Of a DNA stretch of 64,000 nucleotides, positions 57,651 through 64,000 are shown piece after piece (the first letter of the stretch is position 1; each line of letters opens with the position of its first letter). Source of the stretch: Prevotella sp. GTDB lineage: Bacteria; Bacteroidota; Bacteroidia; Bacteroidales; Bacteroidaceae. A model generated the notes under the pieces. That model was not told the origin of the DNA. It saw only the letters and a program-made list of their open reading frames with translations, and ran no database searches. The position numbers were made by a program, and so were the translations under genes. The stretch lies in contig JAFVGI010000027.1 in NCBI GenBank assembly GCA_017475005.1, positions 1-64,000 on the forward strand, in the 5' to 3' direction.

Positions 57651-59630
57651 TTATTTAAATGGAAGATAACAATTCTGTGTTGTAATACCAGCGGCATTAT
57701 TTTCGAGTTTCTTACTCAACCATGTGTCACCGAAGGTACCACCAAAACTGCCAGCCATATTCTTATGACGAGCTATACGCAGCAAGTCCGTGAAGCGCGT
57801 TCCCTCAAAAGCGAACTCCATAGCGTACTCATCACAGAGGAGGTCTTCAACGGCATTGATATATTCCTCCTCAGAATATGCGCCTGTAGGTAGCCCGAAA
57901 TCTCCACGTATTTTTTCTATACGCTCTTCCACTACATCCTTGTAGTTGTATGCCGACATCCATGTAGTACCATCTTTAACAGCACCAGCACCATGGAAAT
58001 GAATACCCACCAACGGTTCAGTTGCTATATTCAAAAAATATACAGAGTCAGCCTCAAGCAACATGCTCACGCCACCATTGTGAAGGTAGTTGTATGATTT
58101 GTCAGAGATGAAATAGTATTTCTCTGGGAAAGAAGATTCACCTGCAACATATTTCTTTGCTAGGAATCTGCCTATCTCATTAGAACCAAAACCTTGCTTA
58201 AGTATATAGAAAGCCAAATCTGGATATCCAGCCCTGTTCAAAGCCTCAGCCAAACGCAGATAGACTGTTGTCATACGATAAAGATATACGTAACCAGTGC
58301 TTGGTTTTTGCGTATAGACAAGTGAAGATGTGGTTTGAGAACTTCCTTTTGAAATCATGTTCGCACGTCCATCACCAATATTCTTCTTATCACCAATATA
58401 GACATAAGACTCTAAGAGAGAACCGGTATTGAAGCTTTTTCTTTCGTTTGTTGTATAATAATATGGTGCATTCTCTGACATATCCGTGTATGCAGCAGAT
58501 GGAGCAACCTGTACCTCTGTATTTTGCGGACAGCCCCATATTCTATAATTAGATATCCTGCGACCTGTAGTACCATAATAGTCATAACCGAATATTTCCG
58601 GTAGCTCAAATATACGTCCACGCATATAGTTTACCGCCGATGGAATATATGACACTATCTCCGTTTGGTCTGGGTAATTATTACTATTCACAAAAATAGC
58701 ATCCCACAGAGCCCGTCCGTTTGTCAACCTACCATCAATTTCTGTTCTCGTATTCGGGATAGGGAATTCATAGGTATATCCGTCCTGTGGTTGACGTGTG
58801 TTAGAATGATTATTCCCAATTTTATCTATGCCACCTTTTGCCAAATACCTTAAATAATGATAATAACATGTAGCAGCTTCCTCATATCTTCCTAATTCCA
58901 GATACAGGTCTCCAAGCACGACGTTCAACGGAACAAAGCACATAGACGGAACCACCCTCTTATTTATGCTGCTATTCCAGTTCAGTTTACCTACATCAAT
59001 GTGGTCTTGATAGTACGGAACTTGAATCTGATCCTCACCGCAACGGTTTTTTAATGCCTGAAGATAATCTGCCTGACTTGCCAAGATAGTCATCTTGTCA
59101 GTATTAGCAGTCTGTGCATTAATCTGTGATACTGTTGATACGGGTTCTGTTACGTATGGCACATCACCATAATGTGTAGTCAACTGCAAGTATGCCCATG
59201 CCCTGTATGCGGCCATCGCAACATACTCATTGATTACTACATTGCCAGCTCCTGTATAAAGAGCTGTATCACGATGTGCGAGATAGTAGTTGCAGTTGTT
59301 GATTACCTTATAATAGAGGTAAACACTGTCATACTTATTTTCCTCACTGACAGAGAACGCAGCCAGTTCCTTAAGATGAGTCGTTGCCTTAGAAGTCGGA
59401 ACCGCCATATCACCACGCATCTCATTCTGCAAGAAATACTGATCAGCCAACTGTTGCATAGCCTCCATTACGCCATAGGCGAATGAAACAGAGTCGGTCT
59501 TCTGGTTAAGATTCGGATCAACTACCATACGCGAAGTATCAGAAGCCCCATCAGTGTCAAGCATACCCGAACATGAGGTTATGCTAAACAAACCAAAACC
59601 AGCAATGATTGAATATATAATCTTTTTCAT
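57651..59630 (-). CDS. SusD/RagB family nutrient-binding outer-membrane lipoprotein
   Basis: A 659-residue SusD-like lipoprotein: lipobox SITSC at residue 20, an acidic start (GMLDTDGASDTS), then helical TPR-like segments and the SusD-type C-terminus with LYRMTTVYLRLAEALNRAGY, EEYINAVEDLLCDEYAMEF and AFEGTRFTDLLRIARHKN. SusD forms the lid of the SusC channel and binds the glycan or peptide substrate at the surface. It lies 30 bp after susC and ends the locus. The substrate is not predictable, and no glycoside hydrolase is adjacent in the window. Confidence 0.95.
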   Translation of the reverse strand: MKKIIYSIIAGFGLFSITSCSGMLDTDGASDTSRMVVDPNLNQKTDSVSFAYGVMEAMQQLADQYFLQNEMRGDMAVPTSKATTHLKELAAFSVSEENKYDSVYLYYKVINNCNYYLAHRDTALYTGAGNVVINEYVAMAAYRAWAYLQLTTHYGDVPYVTEPVSTVSQINAQTANTDKMTILASQADYLQALKNRCGEDQIQVPYYQDHIDVGKLNWNSSINKRVVPSMCFVPLNVVLGDLYLELGRYEEAATCYYHYLRYLAKGGIDKIGNNHSNTRQPQDGYTYEFPIPNTRTEIDGRLTNGRALWDAIFVNSNNYPDQTEIVSYIPSAVNYMRGRIFELPEIFGYDYYGTTGRRISNYRIWGCPQNTEVQVAPSAAYTDMSENAPYYYTTNERKSFNTGSLLESYVYIGDKKNIGDGRANMISKGSSQTTSSLVYTQKPSTGYVYLYRMTTVYLRLAEALNRAGYPDLAFYILKQGFGSNEIGRFLAKKYVAGESSFPEKYYFISDKSYNYLHNGGVSMLLEADSVYFLNIATEPLVGIHFHGAGAVKDGTTWMSAYNYKDVVEERIEKIRGDFGLPTGAYSEEEYINAVEDLLCDEYAMEFAFEGTRFTDLLRIARHKNMAGSFGGTFGDTWLSKKLENNAAGITTQNCYLPFK

Positions 59631-59660
59631 TGTGAATCGTATTTTTATTTATTACACTAA

Positions 59661-62600
59661 TTAGAGATTTACCTTAAGACCGAGTGCAAACGCTCTGCCC
59701 ATAGAGATATTACCGCGATCAATACCCTGATAGAGTTGATTATTACTAATACTGAACTCGGGATCGTTACCTGTATATTTGGTTATAGTAAACAGGTTAC
59801 GAGCCTCACCCCATACAGAGATTCCTTGCAACCATGACTGCCAAGACTCCGGCACAGGTATTTCGTATGTTATAGTCAACGTCTTCAAACGCAAGTATGA
59901 GCCATTCTCTATCCAACGGTCTGAGAAGCGGTTATTACCCTTAGGGTCACCATAATAAGCCTTTGGTAGTGTTGATATCTGCCCTTCATAGCGCCAACGT
60001 CCCACCTCTGCAACCTGCTGGTTGTAAAGCGTTGAACCACTGTTAAGAACAGAACGATGATAGTTATATACATCGTTGCCGATACTATAGTTAAAGCCCA
60101 TGTCAAGTGTGAAGCGTTTCCACTTCAATGTAGCGAAGATATTGCCATAGATATCAGGATTAGGATTACCTATAACCACCTTGTCCTGCTCGTCTATCTT
60201 TCCGTCACCGTTCTGATCGACGAACCAGACGTCACCAGCTTCAAAGTCAACATTGTTGCCAGAAGCATCAACGTAATACAGGTTCGTTGTCTGCTCACCA
60301 TTACTGTTGGTGTGAGGTTGACCTGCAGAAGCTGCTTCAGCAGTGCTGCTAAACACGTGATCCCTTGTCTGATATCCGTAAAATTCTCCCACTGAGTGAC
60401 CAACTGCTGTCAAAATATTATTGTCACCATAAATAGAAGAAGTATAATCACCATCCGTAAGTTTTGTCACCTTATTCTTATAGTGACCGATTGTTGCACC
60501 TACTTCCAGTTTCCAATCCTTCTTCACAATAGGCTTACCTGACAGAGAGACCTCAATACCTGTATTCTTAAGGCTACCGTCATTTATCCAGTATTTATTG
60601 ATACCTGCGATAGGGTTAGTAAAGGTCTTAAGAGCCAACAGGTCGAAAGTCTTATGAATATAGAAATCAAATCCTACAGACAATCTGTTCTGCAGCATAT
60701 TAGACTTCACACCAAAATTCCATTTTTGTGTTGTCTCCCACTTCACCTGGTCGTTGCCGACATTTGACAACTGCATACCAATTTGTGAATTATTGAAACG
60801 TACGGAAGTGAAACTATTCATTGTTGCATAGTTTGAGATATCATCGTTACCACTGATATCAAAGCCTGCTGTCACCTTCAGGTAATTGATAGTAGTTGTC
60901 TTGGGGAACCAATCCTCATTAGTTATTACCCAACCCAGTTGAACAGAAGGGAATATTGCACATCTGACACCAAGGAACTTCATACCACCAGTTGTTGTGC
61001 TCTTACCGAAACGGCTATTTCCTTCAGCAAGCAGCGAAACAGTAGCAAAATAACGGTTCATGTAGTTATAATCACCGCTTGCATACCACTGCATATTCTT
61101 CCAAACATCGTTAACACCTGAGATGTTTGAGAAATAGTCATTACCTACTGCCAACGAAGGGTTCTTGTCATCAGTATTCTTTATAGCATATTCTGAAGCC
61201 AAGTCACTTCCGTCGTAAGAGAAGTAGTTGTACCTAAAGCCACCGGTAACAGCAACATCATGAGCACCATACTTCTTTGTCCAGTCGATATGGGTATTCG
61301 ACAGGATATTCGTTTCCTTAGCGAAGATAGATGCCGTTTTTGAATACACCGTTCCAAGACCATCAATAGTAAATGACGGCATACCAATGTTTGGACGATA
61401 ATATGCCTGCGAGTTACGATTCAGATAGTAGCTGAACAGTGATGTCACCTTCAAATTCTTCATTATCTCAAAAGTAGGCTCAACAGCAATATTAAAGAAC
61501 GTATTCTCATTTCTGTTCTTACGTTCTCCGCTGGCATTATTCAGGGCTGCCAATGGGTTAGCTAAAGAATTATTAGCACCATAAGTATAGCTGCCATCTT
61601 TGAAATAGAAGATATCGTCAGCATCAGACATCAAAGTAGTGAAGCCTCCCACAGTAGAGTTGTACTGATATGGATACAACAACGGGCTCTTAATCTGAGC
61701 AAGGAAGGTAGGAGAAGTGATGGTTCCTGTAGTCAAATCATCACGTACTCCGTCATCCAACAAACTGTTGTTGGTCTTAGAGAAAGACACATTGAACTTT
61801 GTTGACAATCTGTCCAATATATTGATGTCTGTATTAAAACGTACATTGATGCGGTTAAACTGTGTACGTCTTACATTCTTCAAATCCTGTACATATCCCA
61901 CAGAGAGGTTATACATACCAATATCATCGCCTCCTTGTACGTTGATTCCGTAATTCTGTGTGATACCGGTCTTATACACATAATCCTGCCAGTCTGTATC
62001 ATTATGGTACGTATTATAGTAATAGCCAGCCTTGTTATCATCCAGGAAGTTAAAGTTCATTGCCTGACCATAATTCTGGCGATATGTAGCTATTTCCGAA
62101 ATAGTACCCAGTTGCTCTGCAGCATAAGTTCTGAACTGTGATGCATTCATCATAGTCGGTGTAGAAGGTTTGGCTGTTATGCCTGCAGACACCTTTACAT
62201 CAATACGTGTTGCCATTGAGTGTCCACGCTTTGTAGTAATCAGTATGACACCATTAGAGCCGCGAGCACCATAAAGTGCTGTAGCATTCTTCAACACCTC
62301 TACCTTGTCAATATCATCCGGGGATATTGTAGATAGCATGTTGAAGATATCACCCTCATGAAGTGAAGAACGGTTACGCTGCATATCAAGTTCTATACCA
62401 TCAACGATTACCAATGGCTGTGCATTGGCGTTAATAGAACTCAGACCGCGTATAAACATCGCAGCACCTTGATCCAGATTACCTGAATGCATAATAGAAC
62501 GTATGTCACCGCCCAGTTTTCCAGTGATTTCTTCGTCAACAGTTATTCCACGTCCACTTGGATTGTATGAATTTGTTGCCGTAATCTCTGTCCCGTCCTT

Positions 62601-63023
62601 ATACATTTCAGAGAACTCATTGCTCAACAATTCAATACTCACCTTTTGGGAGGCATCATTTGATGTGATGGCAATTTGCTGAGCAAGATATCTTGGAGCA
62701 GTAACATACAAAGCAGTTGCAAATGTCGGTATCTTTATTGTAAAAGCGCCCTCTGCATTTGTCATTGCGGTATATCTGTTATCACCTAGCATCTGTACGC
62801 GTACACCAGCAACAGGACGCTTTGTTATCTGATCAACAACGCTACCATTTATCTCTATGGTAGGATTTTTGTCAACAACTGTTTTACGCTTTGGCACCTT
62901 TACTGTGACCTCTTCATCCTCGAAGTCATCTTGGGCAAATGATACTGTGCAAACAGTCAAAGCCAATGTGCAGAGTGAGACTCTCAGCCCCAATCGCTGC
63001 AAAATGTCAAATATATTGCTCAT
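59661..63023 (-). CDS. SusC/RagA family TonB-dependent outer-membrane transporter
   Basis: A 1120-residue SusC-like protein. The signal peptide is 1-30 (VSFAQ). A carboxypeptidase-regulatory-like domain follows (about 54-135: NGSVVDQITKRPVAGVRVQM). The plug (about 150-270) carries the SusC hallmark LVIVDGIELDM, then DKVEVLKNATALYGARGSNG and VILITTKRG. The rest is a 22-strand-type barrel ending RAFALGLKVNL. The N-terminal part before the regulatory domain is acidic/basic (DDFEDEEVTVKVPKRK) and may act as TonB contact. The ATG overlaps the stop of the upstream gene by one base (TAATG), so the two are coupled. No anti-sigma/ECF pair lies nearby in this direction. Confidence 0.95.
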   Translation of the reverse strand: MSNIFDILQRLGLRVSLCTLALTVCTVSFAQDDFEDEEVTVKVPKRKTVVDKNPTIEINGSVVDQITKRPVAGVRVQMLGDNRYTAMTNAEGAFTIKIPTFATALYVTAPRYLAQQIAITSNDASQKVSIELLSNEFSEMYKDGTEITATNSYNPSGRGITVDEEITGKLGGDIRSIMHSGNLDQGAAMFIRGLSSINANAQPLVIVDGIELDMQRNRSSLHEGDIFNMLSTISPDDIDKVEVLKNATALYGARGSNGVILITTKRGHSMATRIDVKVSAGITAKPSTPTMMNASQFRTYAAEQLGTISEIATYRQNYGQAMNFNFLDDNKAGYYYNTYHNDTDWQDYVYKTGITQNYGINVQGGDDIGMYNLSVGYVQDLKNVRRTQFNRINVRFNTDINILDRLSTKFNVSFSKTNNSLLDDGVRDDLTTGTITSPTFLAQIKSPLLYPYQYNSTVGGFTTLMSDADDIFYFKDGSYTYGANNSLANPLAALNNASGERKNRNENTFFNIAVEPTFEIMKNLKVTSLFSYYLNRNSQAYYRPNIGMPSFTIDGLGTVYSKTASIFAKETNILSNTHIDWTKKYGAHDVAVTGGFRYNYFSYDGSDLASEYAIKNTDDKNPSLAVGNDYFSNISGVNDVWKNMQWYASGDYNYMNRYFATVSLLAEGNSRFGKSTTTGGMKFLGVRCAIFPSVQLGWVITNEDWFPKTTTINYLKVTAGFDISGNDDISNYATMNSFTSVRFNNSQIGMQLSNVGNDQVKWETTQKWNFGVKSNMLQNRLSVGFDFYIHKTFDLLALKTFTNPIAGINKYWINDGSLKNTGIEVSLSGKPIVKKDWKLEVGATIGHYKNKVTKLTDGDYTSSIYGDNNILTAVGHSVGEFYGYQTRDHVFSSTAEAASAGQPHTNSNGEQTTNLYYVDASGNNVDFEAGDVWFVDQNGDGKIDEQDKVVIGNPNPDIYGNIFATLKWKRFTLDMGFNYSIGNDVYNYHRSVLNSGSTLYNQQVAEVGRWRYEGQISTLPKAYYGDPKGNNRFSDRWIENGSYLRLKTLTITYEIPVPESWQSWLQGISVWGEARNLFTITKYTGNDPEFSISNNQLYQGIDRGNISMGRAFALGLKVNL

Positions 63024-64000
63024 TATTTTTCGTATTTCAGTGTTTTAACATAGTCCAAAGCAGAATAAGGTACACAGAACACACCAGCTATGCGCAGGTT
63101 TCTGTCATATCGCGTAGGATTTCTTGTGGGAGCCGTATTCTGGACAAACAATATAGGAGATGCATCTGTATTCTCGTAACATATCGGGAACTCAACATCG
63201 AAATCTACAACATGTATCTTTTCATTTTCGAGAGCAGTTTTTTTGACAACGCCAGTATTAGCATCATATGACGTATTTTCAAATGTTCCGTCAGTATAGT
63301 CAAGTGTTGCGCCTTTTTTGTAAAATCCCAAAGTCGGTGTACCATCAGTCTTATGCGTACTTAGTCCAAAGGTCCACTGACAATCCTTAACAGTAACTGG
63401 TGTTGTTGATTCTTTCAATGTCTCAGGCACAAAAACAACATATACTCTATATTTTGTTGCCATAGCATTCTTTATATAGAAATCCATTTCTGCACGCGCC
63501 GAACCGCTAATCATAGTTGCATCGGTGCCAAAATACTTAAGATAACTTGACCCATTTGGCATAAGCCATCTTTTGAGGAAATCAAGTTTTCCGTCATCGA
63601 ATTCTTCACCCCAAGTCTCATCCGTTACCTTCGTTTGCAACACCTCTACTTCTTCTCCAGCCTTAGTGCCAGAAGGCACTCCGTAAACACGTCCAGGTTT
63701 GGTAAAACTTAATACACGCTCATAAGACTCCCATGGATAATAGCCTATATCTGATAAGTGGCGAACATAGCCGTTACTCATTTCCTCTATCTCACCTACA
63801 GTATTCTTAATGAAATTATCTATAGATGTCACCTTACGGGAAGATGTTGAGAACAATGTATCTGTTTCTGTAACGACACCTGATACTATAGGATTATTCC
63901 TTTCATTAGTATTTGAGTACACCAGATTTCTAAGGATATGGGTATTCATAAGCGTGTCTTTCTGAAAACCAGGGACTATCTTTATTTTTTCATCCGATTT
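63023..64000 (-). CDS. Upstream gene of the SusCD locus, 5' end outside the window
   Basis: At least 325 codons; the frame stays open to the window edge (the 17 codons before the first internal ATG read KSDEKIKIVPGFQKDTL), so the gene is partial. It is coupled to susC by a TAATG overlap. The visible part is beta-rich with no clear catalytic motif. A repeated phrase such as NTHILRNLVYSN and the overall context recall fasciclin-domain or surface-glycan-binding lipoproteins of such loci, but I cannot assign it with confidence. The C-terminus (FCVPYSALDYVKTLKYEK) is not diagnostic. Role inferred from position: extracellular partner of the SusCD transporter. Confidence 0.6.
   Translation of the reverse strand, partial: KSDEKIKIVPGFQKDTLMNTHILRNLVYSNTNERNNPIVSGVVTETDTLFSTSSRKVTSIDNFIKNTVGEIEEMSNGYVRHLSDIGYYPWESYERVLSFTKPGRVYGVPSGTKAGEEVEVLQTKVTDETWGEEFDDGKLDFLKRWLMPNGSSYLKYFGTDATMISGSARAEMDFYIKNAMATKYRVYVVFVPETLKESTTPVTVKDCQWTFGLSTHKTDGTPTLGFYKKGATLDYTDGTFENTSYDANTGVVKKTALENEKIHVVDFDVEFPICYENTDASPILFVQNTAPTRNPTRYDRNLRIAGVFCVPYSALDYVKTLKYEK

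Overview
The window looks like a chromosomal segment of a Prevotella-type member of the Bacteroidales. The evidence is consistent. Promoters carry the Bacteroidetes TAnnTTTG element about 20 bp downstream of a TTG/TTTG. Shine-Dalgarno sequences are absent. There is a SusC/SusD pair, fimbrillin-like and Ig-like (BIG2) lipoproteins, HU-like proteins of the Bacteroidetes type, DUF5686 and DUF4488 proteins, secreted enzymes with dockerin-like tails, and a membrane pyrophosphatase. Genus and species are inferred, not shown.

Layout. 1-6.3 kb (minus strand): a YolD-like protein, two small exported proteins, and an rmuC - Nudix hydrolase - SF1 helicase/nuclease run. 6.3-6.75 kb: tRNA-Cys(GCA) and tRNA-Leu(UAG) with promoters and terminators. 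6.75-9 kb: a DUF5686 outer-membrane protein whose start codon appears to be ATT. 9.1-16.2 kb (plus): an exported GH35 beta-galactosidase directly followed by leuA-leuC-leuD and a citramalate-synthase-like gene; leuB is not here. 16.3-22.3 kb (minus): an HU-like protein, a TraB/GumN-like protein, trmD, dtd, and a large PcRGLX/YetA-like rhamnogalacturonan lyase candidate. 22.4-28.8 kb (plus): an operon of three exported proteins (metallophosphoesterase, multi-CBM dockerin protein, endonuclease/exonuclease/phosphatase-fold enzyme with dockerin).

28.9-33.3 kb (plus): an ECF sigma factor, a one-TM protein likely to be its antagonist, a TonB-C/DUF4488-like protein, a membrane-spanning HTH regulator and a DUF4488-like exported protein. 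The last two have promoters preceded by TGCAAA boxes repeated every 11 bp. 33.3-36.1 kb: a small HTH gene broken by TGA, a second HU-like gene behind four 22-bp iterons, and a FAD-dependent dehydrogenase frameshifted by an inserted heptanucleotide repeat. 36.2-42.4 kb: htrA, ald, an aldose-epimerase-like gene, a membrane metallophosphoesterase and an MFS transporter. 42.4-43.5 kb: a gene-free, AT-rich block full of inverted repeats, including a MITE-like element. 43.5-49.1 kb (minus): a RecB-like PD-(D/E)XK nuclease, hppA, two lipoproteins and rnhB.

49.4-57.4 kb (plus): a five-gene cluster (HEAT-like membrane protein, GT2 synthase, TPR plus YaiO-like beta-barrel, DUF4838 lipoprotein, DUF1573 lipoprotein). 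It has the logic of an exopolysaccharide synthesis and secretion system and is the best candidate for a poorly described system. 57.4-57.6 kb holds 11-bp and 22-bp tandem arrays. 57.65-64 kb (minus): SusD, SusC and the 3' part of an upstream gene that runs off the window.

Two sequence-level themes run through the window. First, intergenic gaps hold degenerate repeats with a strict 7-bp period, and one such tract has landed inside a gene. Second, several control regions carry direct repeats at one (11 bp) or two (21-22 bp) DNA helical turns. No rRNA genes, CRISPR arrays, transposase genes or prophage structural genes were seen.
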